Shown piece by piece: positions 44,564 to 56,070 of a stretch of DNA of 64,000 bases (its first letter is position 1; each line of letters begins with the position of its first letter). The position numbers and the translations under genes are program-made. The notes under the pieces were generated by a model. It made no database searches. It had not been told where the DNA came from and worked only from the letters and a program-made list of their open reading frames with translations. The DNA is from Sphagnum compactum (taxonomy: Eukaryota > Bryophyta > Sphagnopsida > Sphagnales), in assembly GCA_965153455.1 (NCBI GenBank), contig OZ234499.1:7264515-7328514 (forward strand), given 5' to 3'.

Positions 44564-47146
44564 CTACAGATAGATCTCCAGTCCCTGCAAACTCTGATGC
44601 TCCAAATATCATCGCCACAACCAAAGACAACGCTCCTCTAAATGTACATCAAACTTTTATTACTAGAATTTATTTGGCTCGAGTGCAAATTGTACCTTGG
44701 ACATGTATGTCTTGTAAATATCCTGTTCCTCAGCTTCATCACCACTTAGTAGCCCAATAGAATTTTGTTGCTGATTGTACTGCATTCCAAATCCACAAAA
44801 TGATAAACACAGAATTTAATCCACCAGGAACATTATAATTGTGGGAGGTGAGAAGCTTGTACATTTGTTCCAGTTATGTAGGAATGATTCTTTTATTGAT
44901 GAACTTCCCACATACCATTTACGCTCTCCATACTTCTCTTTTTTTGGTTCAGCCAGATAAATTTACATCTACCTTGAGCATCAAAATCCAATTGAAAGAT
45001 GAAAAGACACAAAAAAACCTTTTCAGCTTCAATGATGAAAGAAAGATAAAGTAGACAACTAAAGTGAGAGTTGCAATGTAAGCATGTACTGGGGTCCTTG
45101 ATTAACATGCAACAAATGTCACCCTCAGATGCTAGTGTGGGTAATTGTGATGGCAGTGGCTGTACCATCATCTTCTCAACAGTTTGGCGGGTCTCAGGGT
45201 CAAGATCTGAAAGTTTGCTGTTCTCTGGCTCCACTTTTTCGATGTCAATCATTGGGTCTCCCTCAATCACATTCTTCCAATACGCCATATTGTTTTGCTT
45301 CGCTAGTAGAATTGACAAAGCTCTGCCTTCCTCTAATAATGAAACCACAGCAGATATATTCAAATGTTGCAAAACAATCATGCAAGGTAGGGATGAGATG
45401 ACCTTGTGTGTTCCCAATTGTCTCAATAATAACTTCAATTTTGTGTCTGGATTTTGAACCCCAAAAAAGAATGATGATAAATCTCTCCTTTTTGTAAACA
45501 ACTTGCAGCAGATTTTACTCTACAATCTTGCATACATGTGCCCATCAACTGTGAGTGAAACAACATTAGATGAGGAACAATAGTGTGAAACAAATATTTT
45601 CATGTCTAATATTTGAGCAAGTCATGAATCCAGATTAAAGCAAAGACAACAATGCAATAATGACTATGGTGGTGGCAGTGCACACATATAATGTTACCTA
45701 TACTCCAGAAGCAATCATCTGTCTTTACTAAATTGGATAGTTCACCCTACACAGCAACAATGGCATGCAAAATGTTCAGCAATGTGTTGGGAATGTCCAT
45801 CATGACATCTTTGCTGTTGCCTACAATTGAAACAGGAGAGAGAGAGAGAGAGAGCTTCCTGAGATTTGAAAATAGAAAGAGAGATTTTTGAGATTTGGAA
45901 ATAGTGTACTTACCTCCACTAATGGGGACTGCAGGTTCAGACCTGCCTTGAGATGCTTGCTCTTGATCTCACAGATGACAGAACTAGGTTTTGTTCCAAC
46001 AGGCACAGGGATGATGAGTGTAATGTCAGAAAGTGTTTGTGTCCATGAGTAGTTCTTAAGGTCTGCTCCATTCCCTGAGTTGGGTTCTGCAGATCTCATA
46101 CCCGACAAAAGCAGTAAGACCTCCTTTCAAAAAACTCATAATATCCCCAAGCAGGAGCCGCAGGACAAAAAAGCTCTCTGCAAATCTCATCTTCTGATCA
46201 AGTTTGAACAGGGGAAAGAAAGGAAAGAATGTTCAAACTTCAATAGTCGACTCAGGTCTTCAAGCTCTCATCATCAGCAGGTTTTTTGCTAGAAATGTTT
46301 TGACGACCCAACTGAAATTCAAAAGAAAGGAGATCCGAGGAAACAGAGCAAGATGACTTTGTATCATGTACTCATCAATTGATTCTGAATTTCCTCTGAA
46401 GAATCTGAAGGTAATATGATTATCTCCTCTTGCACTCCAGGCTGTTGAAGAACTCGAGGATCATCATCATTCTCAGGTGGTTCCTGTTGTTCTGATGGAC
46501 TTGAAGTTATATGGTCACATTCTTCTTCGTCATAAAATTTCCCAATCATTTCAGGAACTGTTGCTGCAGATCTTGAGGCCTCAACAAAATCATCAGTAGC
46601 TGTGTCCTCCTCCTCCTCCTCCTCCTCCTCCTCCTTCTCCTCCTGCTCACTAGATTTACTGTTGATTTGTCTCTTTCTTTTGGTTGCAGATATGATGATG
46701 TCCACAACTTTACCGGTGAGTCCCTCATACTCAGACATATCCGTTTCTCTCAACAAGAAGTGGATGACAGTGGTCAGCAGCTCCAGAGGCTGCTGATGGT
46801 GCCCCTGGAGCAAGTAACACAGAATCTCATCATGGGGCAGCAAACATTTGTGATCATGATTGCTGGTGGCATCCGATTGCAGACAAGAAAACAACAGTTC
46901 TGGATTTCCCTGACTCAGATCCTGGAACTCCAATTCCTCCTCCTCCTCCTCTTCATCAAATTGATCAATCAAAGACAATTCCTCTTCTTCTTTCCCCTCC
47001 TCCCCATCCTCCTCCTCCTCCTCCTCCTCCTCTTCTTTCTCAACATCATCAGTTACCCTTGTTGCTCCAGAAATGTCTGGACTAGCAATGCTACTAACGA
47101 TAACTTCTTCTTCATAATCTGAGATCACAGCCATGATGATAATCAA
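44564..47146 (-). CDS. NUDC: NudC/BOBBER-type co-chaperone with CS (p23-like) domain
   Basis: NudC proteins are small-heat-shock-like HSP90 co-chaperones in the cytosol; plant BOBBER proteins act in heat tolerance and development. Exons on the minus strand: 47146-46372, 46086-45914, 45746-45698, 45332-45166, 44779-44696 and probably 44584-44564. All phases fit and sum to 1269 nt (422 residues). The CS domain runs through exons 2-4: PNSGNGADLKNYSWTQTLSD, VPVGTKPSSVICEIKSKHLK, ELSNLVKTDDCFWSI and LSILLAKQNNMAYWKN. The diagnostic NudC tail KVEPENSKLSDLDPETRQT then VEKMM follows, with exon 5 (QQQNSIGLLSGDEAEEQDI). The last exon is weak: it gives only GLEIYL and lacks the usual HPEMDFS ending, so the true C terminus may lie elsewhere. 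Exon 1 is unusual: two or three runs of glutamate around a diverged N-terminal domain (VIHFLLRETD). Start could be ATG 47146 or ATG 47134. Gene-level identity is strong. Confidence 0.92.
45837..45856. repeat. (AG)n microsatellite in a NudC intron
   Basis: Perfect AG repeat lying in the intron between exon 2 and exon 3 of the NudC gene. Confidence 0.85.
46605..46645 (-). repeat. Coding (GAG/GAA)n repeat of NudC exon 1
   Basis: About 28 bases of CTC repeats on the plus strand, encoding a poly-glutamate run. Related blocks lie at about 46935-46955 and 46998-47035. All three sit in the same coding exon. Confidence 0.85.
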
Positions 47147-47149
47147 TTG

Positions 47150-47500
47150 TACTGTGCAATATTCAATCTCACTTCTTAGAGTAGTATTCTTACAATTTCT
47201 TGGTGTAGCGACATCTTTGTGGATATTTTTGGGTCAATTTGGTCTCAAATCAAAGCAGAGATAAGCGAAGCTAAAACAAAAAATTGATCAATCTGGGGAT
47301 GTGTCCTGGGGATGTCAAAGCCCCAGATTTGAAAGGAAAAAAACTCTTGAAAGCTTGCGATACTCGGAAGGTGGCCGGAGAGTGGGAGCCAACAGCCGTG
47401 ATCAGCGAGCGCAGCATATGAGAGAGACAGAGAGAGATGGATGGCGAGTGGACAAGAAATAAACTTTTCCATTGGGTTCTAGTTGCCTAGTCAACAAACC
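47150..47500 (-). promoter_or_regulatory. Probable promoter and leader of the NudC gene
   Basis: Upstream region of exon 1. It contains an AG-rich tract on the plus strand (AGAGAGACAGAGAGAGATGG near 47420). No definite TATA box or heat-shock element array was recognised. Confidence 0.35.
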
Positions 47501-47556
47501 ACTCTTCACCAAACACATACCTATTGCCAAACAATTTCCAACAATTTCCTCATTTC

Positions 47557-48300
47557 TTTACTAAATTGAGCAATTTTTATGTCATTGGACGCGCAAACTG
47601 GAGGGCTACAAATGTTCTTTGAGCGTCAGAAGTAAATGAGCAACTCAGAAAACACAGGAAGAGGATGAGTGATAGTGAGTGATAGTTTACTTCAGAAAGT
47701 TTGAAAAAATAGCTCTAGACTCTAGACCGCTTTAGTTCCAGCCTTGTTAGTATCTTCCTTGTTTTTAGTCTGTTTTGGGTGATTAAAAACTCAATGGGTG
47801 CATCAACAAGTGCTTTACAAAACTTCTTTGTATTCTTCATGCAAAGGTGCAACAATCAAAGATTTTAAGCCCAAAATCTTAATCTATTTTCATTCACCCA
47901 TCATCAAACATTGAACCTGCTTCCACCAAACATTCCATATTTTCCTCACTCCTTATCGAATTGAGTAATTTTTGTGATGTTGGAAGCAATGGAGGACTAC
48001 AAATATTTTTTAAACTTTAGAAGCAAAGGAACAATGTGTGAGGACTCAACTTGATTTTTAAACCACTCCTTTATCGAATTGAGTGATTTTTGCGATGTTG
48101 GAAGCACTAGGTGGAGAGCTACAAATATTCTTTAAACTTTAGAAGCAATGGAACAATGTGTGAGGATTCGACTTGATTTTCAAACCACTCCTTTATTGAG
48201 TTGAGTAATTTTTGTGGTGTTGGAAGCACTAGGTGGAGGGCTACAGATTTCTTTAAACTTTAGAAGCAAATGAACAATGTGTGAGGATTTGACCTGATTT
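47557..48300. repeat. Tandem repeat, period about 118-122 bp
   Basis: Copies begin TTATCGAATTGAGTAATTTT at about 47953, 48071 and 48193, each continuing GATGTTGGAAGCA, GGGCTACAAAT and AACAATGTGTGAGGA. A poorer copy starts near 47557, directly upstream of the NudC gene, separated by other DNA. No coding potential. Confidence 0.85.
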
Positions 48301-48447
48301 TGAAAGTCATACTTAATTTCAATCAGGTTCTCACCAATTGTCCAATCAAAATTGATCATTCTTACTTGTCAAAGCAAGTATCTACCCAACATTAATGTAT
48401 ACCTACTATTGAAATTGGCATAAAATTGATATAAGGTTGAAATTACA

Positions 48448-48625
48448 TGTTGGATAATAATTCAACATTTAGATTAAGTTGAACATAACTTTTAGAAGAG
48501 CTTTCATGTCATGTCATTGTTCCTTTTATCTCTCAATTTGGTGATAATAAAATTCATTCTTACATGTGCATATATTTCTCTCTATCACATCATCCTTATG
48601 TTTGGATACTTAGAAAAATCTTACA
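48448..48625 (+). repeat. 5' LTR of copia element
   Basis: Begins TG (TGTTGGATAATAATTCAAC) and ends CA just before the primer-binding site. At 178 bp it is short, as in small copia families. Its first about 75 bases align with 53013-53090. Confidence 0.75.
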
Positions 48626-48638
48626 TAGTATCAAAGCA
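48626..48638 (+). promoter_or_regulatory. Primer-binding site (initiator Met tRNA type)
   Basis: TAGTATCAAAGCA is two or three substitutions from the canonical plant copia site TGGTATCAGAGC and lies right after the LTR. It primes minus-strand DNA synthesis. Confidence 0.75.
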
Positions 48639-48730
48639 TTTATGATCCATAAATGCTTATCAATCTATAGTTAATTTGTTGTTCAGAAAATAAAAAGGTA
48701 AAACTAGTTCAAGGATTTCACCATATCCAA

Positions 48731-49225
48731 ATGGTAGCATTTTCTTTTCCTATAGCAAAGGCTTACCAGATTAAAAAGATTAATAACACAATTTTTTCCA
48801 TTTGGTCCATGAAAATAGAAATGTTTTTAAGTCGATCTAATATTTGGGGAGTGGTCAATGGAATTGACCTTGACCCATGCCCTACTAGTCTAGTAGTTCA
48901 AGTTGCTTGGAAGTTTAAAGACTTGAAGACACGTTCTGACTTGATTTTCCATTGTGGAAATTCTCAAATTCAATTGATCAGATCTTTGAAAACATTTCAA
49001 CAAATATGGGCCAAACCTAAATCAACCTATGAACACAAAGATAATGCTTCCCAAGTTGGGATCCATAAGCATATATTCTTTCTTTTTCTATCTAAATCAC
49101 CATTAATGATTAAGTTCCTAAAAGAATGGCATAGTGCCCTAGATGAAGCTGTTGTGGCAAAACTTGTAATTCCTGAAGCATTACAAGTTACATCCCTCCT
49201 TGCTTCACTCCCACCCTCGTGGTAG
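48731..49225 (+). pseudogene. copia gag (UBN2-type) region
   Basis: 164-codon open frame with gag-like words NTIFSIWSMKIEMFL, LKTFQQIWAKPKS and SLLASLPPSW. A stop at 49223 ends the frame early; the gag would normally continue to the zinc knuckle at 49461-49502, which reads CHYCGKKGHITLAC (CX2CX4HX4C). Confidence 0.85.
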
Positions 49226-49599
49226 CCATTTGTTACTACTCAAAATAGTACACCAAATCAAACACTTGCTGAATTATTGGGCAAGATTTTTCAAGAATCC
49301 ACCATGAAACAAAATTCAAATAATAATTCTAGTAAATATACCGCCTTGTTTGTTGGAAATAAAGGAAAATTCACTGGAAATAAAACAAAATTTTCACAAT
49401 GCTTCTTTAAGTATTATTTGACCAATAAACAATAACAAGGAGGTTTACAAGGACAAGACCTGTCATTATTGTGGGAAGAAAGGCCACATAACCCTTGCTT
49501 GCGAGAAATGCAAGTATGATCAAGCTAATGGGATCAACAAACCCCAAGCCAATGTTGTTGTTATTACACAAAATAATTCTTCTTGCCCCCCAATACAAT

Positions 49600-50653
49600 T
49601 ATTTGTTGTTGGGGAGAAATTGCAACAAAGTTGCAATGACATATGATACTTAAACACAAGTGCCACTCAACACATGACATCTAGAAGGGATTGGTTTCAA
49701 GAATATAACCCAATGACCACTTCTCTCATAGTATATATGGGAGATGATACTGAAAGGCAAGTGGCCAGTGTTGGCATTATTTTGATACAACTTTCTCCTA
49801 GTCAAATTACAAAGGTCATAGATGTTATGCATGTGCCAACATTGAAGAAGAATTTACTTTTTGTTAATAAAACCACCAACAAAGGACATAGTAACATGGA
49901 ATTCTTTGGTAATTATTGTGTCATCAAATTAATGGATCAAAATGGTAAGTTTAATTTGTTTTCCATTGCCAACAAGAAAACAATCTATATCCACTTAGTG
50001 TTGGTGTGGCATGTTCAATCGACACATCTAATGTTACATTTGGTCTTTCTACCACTACCAAAACACCAACATTGCAAAGTATCTTATGGCATCATCATTT
50101 GGGGCATTTACATTTACAAGCCATTAAACAAATGCAAAATTCTCAATTGGTGACAAGGATTGGTGGGGCAATAACAAGCCTTCCAATATGTGAAGGATGC
50201 ATACTTGGCAAACATCATGTATCAAATTTCCCTTCTAAATCCAATTCATGTTCAACAAAGTTATTGGAGTTGGTACACATGGACCTTTGTGGTCCAATGC
50301 AAACACCAACTCATGGTGGTGTCAAGCCCTTTGTTGTTTTCATTGATGACTATTCTCAATTTATTATTGTTTATTTCATTTGCCAAAATTCAAATGTCTT
50401 TGCCACTTTTCAAGCCTATAAAGCATTTGTGGAAAATCAAATTGGTAGAAAAATCAAAATGTTTCGCTCTGATAATGGTGGTGAATTTACATTTGGAACT
50501 TTTAATGCATTTTGTGAATTACATGGAATTGTTCGACATTTTTCAAATTCTTACTCCCCACAACAAAATGGAGTTTCCAAACAGAAGAATAGGACTTTAA
50601 TGGAATCTACTCAAAGTATGTTGCAATCCACCAAATTGTCAAAATATTTTTAA
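49600..50653 (+). pseudogene. copia protease and integrase region
   Basis: A protease-like segment contains NTSATQHMT where an active site DTGAS/T would be. After a frame change, the GAG-pre-integrase word LWHHHLGHL is followed by the zinc-binding ICEGCILGK. The integrase core follows: LVHMDLCGPM, FIDDYSQF and RSDNGGEF, then SPQQNG. A TAA at 50651-50653 truncates the frame. These motifs place the integrase before the RT, which defines copia rather than gypsy. Confidence 0.9.
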
Positions 50654-51469
50654 GGATAAGCCATTGCTACATCATGTTATTTTCAAAATTGATTTTACAT
50701 TTCAACCCTTAGTGGGAAAACTCCATATGAATGTTGGAGGGGTAAAAACCCATTCTTTATCACCTCAAAATGTTCGGATGCATTGCTTATGCCCATGGCC
50801 CTGATAACACACGAAGAAAAATCGAGCCGAAATCCATTTAATGTGTATTTATTGGACATGCTAAAAATGTTGGAGTGAAGGGTTATAAATTATATAACTT
50901 GGCCACACGGAAATTATTTTATAGTCAAGATGTGATATTTGATGAACATTTTGTGGTATTACCTTCTAAATCCACAATGTTTCTACAACTTTCATTTCTA
51001 TGTCAAAGTTGGAATAAAATCCAATGCCACTAATGAATGACTAGGACCATACAACTTATTACTTTGAAAATGGTTTTTTTTCAGCTCTTAATCCGGGTGG
51101 AATTCCCTCCAATTCTTCCACCACCATTAACCTTGCAACCCATTGGCCCAAGTCTCTATCATAATCTATTACTTTTCTCCCAATGGAGCCTTTTTCAAGT
51201 TCTCTCCCATTTGATCTTGATGATATTTATGAAATTGCTCCAAATTTAGATGATGCCAATTCCTTCATGACTCCACAAGTACCTTCCATTCAACCATTTA
51301 AGACCTCATAATGGTCAACAAAAGGTCAATATCTTTCCACAAAGTACCAAGATATGGATGTCACATGACCAAAACATAATAATTTCTTTGCACAAGCACT
51401 TGCATTTGATGTTGATGACCCAACCTCAATTGTTGTTGCTCTATCAACACCTATTACTGCACAATGGCA

Positions 51470-52680
51470 AGCTGCCTTGGATGATGAATATCAATCCCTA
51501 ATCTTTAACAATACACGAAGGTTAGAGGAATTACCTCCAAATTGGTTTGTGGTTACTTGCAAATGGCTTTTCAAATGCAAGTATCATGCTGATGGAAACA
51601 TTGCAAAATATAAGGCTCGACTTGTGGTTAGAAGGTTTTCTCAATTCAAAGGGGTCAATTATGGTGAAACATTTTTTCATATGGTCAAGATTACTTCTCT
51701 TCACATTATCATTGCCTTAGTTGCCATTTATGATTATCATATACATCAAATGGATGTGTAAACAACTTTTCTTCATGGTCACTTCAATGAAGAATTTTTA
51801 TGCAACAACCACCAGGTTATGTACTTGTTGGTCAAGAGACCAAGGTGTGTTGATTATTGAAAACCCTTTATGGTTTGAAACAAAGTCCTTGTATGAACAT
51901 TTCACCATTCATCTTTTGCACATAGGATACAATAAGTGTAATGGAAATCCTAATGTTTATATTTGAAAAACAAAAGATGGAACTTTCATCTTTCTTGGTT
52001 TATATGTTGATGATTTGGTGATTGTTTTACCTAACTTGGCATACCTTGAACAATCCAAAGCCGAATTGGCCAATGAGTTTGCCATGATTAATAGTGGTAA
52101 TTTATCCTATTGCCTTGGTACTCAAGTGATGCGACAAAGGGAATCAAAATCCATTTTATTCACACAAGTGAAGTACATTTTGGATATCCTTACACAATTT
52201 CACATGAGTGATTGTAAGCATGTTTCTACCCCCATGCCTTTTGGAGCTAAGTTCACAAAAACAATGAATCCCATTACTCCTATTGAACAACTTGACATGC
52301 AAGATGTTCCATATGCAACTATTATTGGCAAATTTATGTACTTAGTTACTACTACTTGGCTAGACCTTGCATATGTGGTTAGTCATTGCACTCAATTTAT
52401 GGCCACCTAGTCCTTTACATTGGGTTGTTGTCAAAAAAACTTCCATTACTTGAAACATTTGAGTACTTGGGGAATTTTTCTATATTGCAGGCGCTAAACA
52501 AAAATTCCCTTAATGTTGGACAAATGTTGATTGGGCCCCTGAGTCTCATAAGTCCAGCTTCGGATATGTTTTCTTACTTGGTTGGGGGGGGGGGGGGGGG
52601 GGGGATATCATGGCAAAGTAGAAAGCAAACAATGGTTTTTTTTCATCTATTGAATTTGAGTATATATTTACTATTTTAGT
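51470..52680 (+). pseudogene. copia reverse transcriptase and RNase H region
   Basis: RT segments WQAALDDEYQSL, CKWLFKCKYHADG and KARLVVRRFSQ, followed by IHQMDV and then a stop; after further frame changes LYVDDLVIV (YVDD at 52003-52014). RNase H remnants (SSFGYVF, SWQSRKQ) surround a poly-G run at about 52584-52602. Several stops make it non-functional. Confidence 0.9.
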
Positions 52681-53002
52681 TGCAAAAGAAGCCATGTGGT
52701 TTCGTCAATTATTCAACGATTTAGGATTCCACAATCAAAACCTTTATCATTACATTGTGATAATCAATCATGTATAACCTTGACTTTAAATCCCCGATTC
52801 CATGATCGCACTAAACATATCAAAATTCGATATCATTTCCTTTGAGAAAAAGTGGAAAATAATGAGCTTGAGTTACTTTATTGTTCCATTGAAAACATGT
52901 GGGTTGATGTTCTCACAAAGGCACTTCCAAACCCTAAGCATGACATAAGTTGTGATGCAATTGGACTTAAACATTCAATAAAATATCTCTAGACATTTTC
53001 AT

Positions 53003-53012
53003 TAAGGGAGGA
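53003..53012 (+). promoter_or_regulatory. Polypurine tract of copia element
   Basis: TAAGGGAGGA immediately before the 3' LTR start at 53013. It primes plus-strand DNA synthesis. Confidence 0.75.
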
Positions 53013-53090
53013 TGTTGGATGTTAATTCTACGTTTGGATTAAGTTGGACATAAATTTCTGGAGAGCTTTCATGAACATGACCAAAACATT
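53013..53090 (+). repeat. 3' LTR (partial)
   Basis: TGTTGGATGTTAATTCTACG matches the 5' LTR start; similarity continues through AGAGCTTTCATG and then fades. Confidence 0.65.
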
Positions 53091-53329
53091 TTGTTTGATG
53101 AATGTGAGTTATCAAATGTTAAATCAAATAATGTTATAATAAATATATTCATTCATTAATCATAAGATCAACAACACAACTAGTAATGTTGCCACATAAG
53201 TCAATATAATTGAAAACATGTTTCATAATTGTTGTTTTAGTTGTTGTGAATTATCATTTGTTTAGAAGTGCTTGCATAGGCTAAGAATTCTTTTAGTGTA
53301 ATGTGGGCTACCTTTAAATCTCAACAAGT

Positions 53330-53503
53330 TTTAAGGTCATTGATAAGGAACCACATTTGCTTGTTGTGTTGGCATGGTTGGTGGACAATGCTTTTAATAG
53401 TTGTTTTGAGTTTGGTGGTAATCCAATAAAAAATGGTGAAGTTTTTTGGAGATGTGATGCCCCTTTTGAACATTCCAATGATGAGTCTGAAGATGACAAG
53501 TGA
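53330..53503 (+). pseudogene. Unidentified coding-like fragment
   Basis: A continuous frame ends in TGA at 53501-53503 and reads HLLVVLAWLVDNAFNSCFEF then GGNPIKNGEVFWRCDAPFEH and an acidic end ESEDDK. Composition is protein-like, unlike the AT-rich flanks. No ATG or upstream exon is visible. It may be the end of a transposon protein or of a captured gene. Family unknown. Confidence 0.35.
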
Positions 53504-54859
53504 ATATATCCAATGTTTGAAATCAACATGAACATTAACATTGGTGGCAAAAGACTAAGCTAATTTGTCTAGTTAAGTATTCAATGTTTTGCATGATAGT
53601 GATGGGTGGAGTGGTTTGGTAGGTGCATATTCTATCTTAAATTTTTTTTTTGCTCACTTAAAAAAGTACAAATTTCAATTCAATCACTCATTTCAACATT
53701 TAAAAATTGTGGTTCAATTATTCAAAACTATTTTGGTAAATTATTTTTGCACAATTATTTTGTACAACTTCTATTTATTTTATTCAAATTCTATTTCCTT
53801 TTTCAAAACATAATCTATGGTTAGAATACAATTCGATTATCAAAAAGCCAAATCAAAATGGATACAAAATAAAATTCATGTTGTTTCATCAAATTCACAC
53901 CTCTCTTTATTCAAAATTGAATCATATAAAAAACCTATAGTTTTAAAGGTAGAAATTTGAACTGAAACATGAAAAGCCTATGGTTTCAAGTACCAATAGA
54001 AATATGAAATCATATTGTGTCTCCCTATTTAACTTTAATAGATCTCTAAGTCTTACTTTGTGTGTAAATAGAACATTCTCTCAAACTCGCAAAATTTCTA
54101 GAACTACATCTTAAGTCACTTTCATCCAAAAGTAATTCAAATCAAATGTTTAGCAGTCCTAATCCTATCCAATTCATTCATTGCCTTGTTTAATCCCTAC
54201 CATTCTCCTAATCAGTTCTACTTTGGTTGATCATTGCCTGTGTTTGGGTAACATGGTTAGATAGCATGTGTTTGGTAAAGGGTTGTTTATATGGACACCT
54301 TGTTGAACTAGAATTTGCCCTTTGGAAGTTGGAACATCCTAAGGTGAATCAAAGTCGTGTTTTCTAGAGATTTGCATTCACTTTTTGTGGTGACTTTTAC
54401 TAGCTCTAATTTAATGCTAAGCTATAATGGATTTATTTGTGATAACTTTCATGGATGGTAGTTTTTGTTAGATCATTTTTCTAGGAGCATGTCATTTATG
54501 TTTTACTGTTATATGTGTAGTTTGTTGCATATGCTTGTTTGTGCATGTTTTTTCCATTTCATTTTTTTCATTACTTATGAAGGCCCTTTTGAATAAGGTG
54601 GGTCGTTACCTTAAATTGAAACATTTTGTGGGGCTTTTATGCCGACATTAATAGACTTTGGAAAAACAACCAAGAACCAAATTATATTTCAAAGATTAAT
54701 GATGTTGATCTTGGAAAATAAATTGACACTTGAAACTAGCAATTGCCAAGTATGTTTGCTTCTCTCTCCTTATTATATTTTGAGGGTTCTTATGCATTCA
54801 ATATGATGCTTCCATGGCATGAATCTTGAAGGTTCAATATCCTTGGTTGTCTACAATCC

Positions 54860-55090
54860 ACTTGAAGAGTAGGCAACTATTTGCTTATTTGTGGTGAATC
54901 TTTTTTAAAAAATGACTTAGAACTTGTGGTGATTGCAACATTTGAAGCACTTGATGTAATTCATGCATGTGGGTTGCTTCATGGAGATGTTGAGGCACAT
55001 GATTTTAAATCTTGGTTGGGTACCTTGATGGATTTAATTAATTACTTGCGCCCAGTTTTAGTTCAGTTCCAAGATGGATTCTTTAAAAAT
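54860..55090 (+). pseudogene. Possible protein-kinase-like fragment
   Basis: Frame with ALDVIHACGLLHGDVEAHDF, resembling the catalytic-loop region (HGDV...N) of atypical kinases found in plants and fungi. Only this segment is seen; the expected catalytic asparagine is histidine. Downstream it runs into the hairpin array. Weak evidence. Confidence 0.25.
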
Positions 55091-56000
55091 AAAAATAATT
55101 TTTTTTTTTTAACGAGTTTTTTTTTGGTTTGCAAGTTTAAAAGACCAAAAAATGACTCCTTGAAAAAAATCCATTTTTTGGGCTTGCAAAAAATGGAATT
55201 TTAAAATTATGATTATTATTTTAAAGGAAATCCATGTTTCATTTTTGCAAGTTTGCAAGACCAAAAACTTACAAGACCAAAATATGGACTGCTTGAGAAA
55301 AAAATTTCCTATTTTTGCAAGTTCAAAAGATAAAATTTTCCAAGGATTCCAATTTTTGGTCTTTCATTCAATCTTAGTTTTTAAAATATTATTTTTAAGG
55401 AGTCCATTTTTTGGTCTTTTGAACTTGCAAGACCAAAAAATGAACTCATTCAAAACAAAATGGATTTTTTTTCATTTTTTTCTTTTCAAGGTGTCTGTTT
55501 TTTGGTCTTTTGAACTCATAAGGCAAAAAAAAATTCTCCTTGAAAAGAAGTGGACTTGCAAAATTATAATGTTATTTTTGAAAGAGTTTTTTTTTGGTAT
55601 TGCTAACTTGCAAAACCCAAAAAATGACTCCTTGAAAAAAAATTCATTTTTTGGACTTGCAAAAATGGAACTTAATTTTTTTTGTTTTTTTTCCTTTCAA
55701 GGAGTCTATTTTTTTGGTCTTGGAAACTCACAAGACCAAAAAATGTGTTCCTTGAAAACAAAAACCATTTTTTTGGACTTGCAATTGAAAAAATTAATTA
55801 TTAGTATTTTCAAGGTGTAATTTTTTTGATTTTGTGAGTCTACAAGAGCAAAAAATGAACTCTTGAAAAAAAAAAATGAAAAAATATTTTCAATTTTGCA
55901 AGTCCATAAATTATATTTGTTTTTCAAGGAGTTTAATTTTGGTCTTGTGAACTCACAAGACCAAAAAAAGGACTCAGGAAAAAAAAAAAAAAAAGTTTCA
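55090..56000. repeat. Array of imperfect hairpins built on GGTCTTG / CAAGACC
   Basis: The words TTTTTTGGTCTTG and CAAGACCAAAAAATG occur repeatedly and as inverted pairs separated by only 8-12 bases (for example near 55410-55442, 55706-55743 and 55938-55970), each followed by CTCCTTGAAAA or its complement. The block is a string of palindromic units of roughly 80-110 bp. Apparent open frames on both strands (203 and 118 codons) are by-products. Confidence 0.75.
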
Positions 56001-56070
56001 TTTTTTGGACTTGCCAAAATGAACCTAGCTGACAAGTAGGATGATGACGAACAAAGTGACAAGTAGGAAT

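Larger units (their letters stand above)
48448..53090 (+). mobile_element. Ty1/copia LTR retrotransposon, decayed
   Basis: Domain order gag, zinc knuckle, protease region, integrase, RT, RNase H on the plus strand identifies a copia-type element. The ends carry a 5' LTR start TGTTGGAT and a matching 3' LTR start at 53013 preceded by a purine tract. Stops and frameshifts are present in integrase, RT and RNase H regions, so it is not autonomous. The 5' and 3' LTR copies align only over their first about 75 bases, suggesting great age or rearrangement of the right end; the right boundary given is where similarity fades. Target duplication not established. Confidence 0.92.

Noticed and set aside
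46667-47122. 151-codon plus-strand ORF with poly-Leu stretches
   Set aside because: Antisense of the glutamate repeats of NudC exon 1.
55209-55820. 203-codon plus-strand ORF rich in Phe, Lys and Leu
   Set aside because: It runs through the hairpin array and repeats with it; no motif and low complexity.
55706-56062. 118-codon minus-strand ORF
   Set aside because: Complement of the same palindromic array, which reads similarly on both strands.
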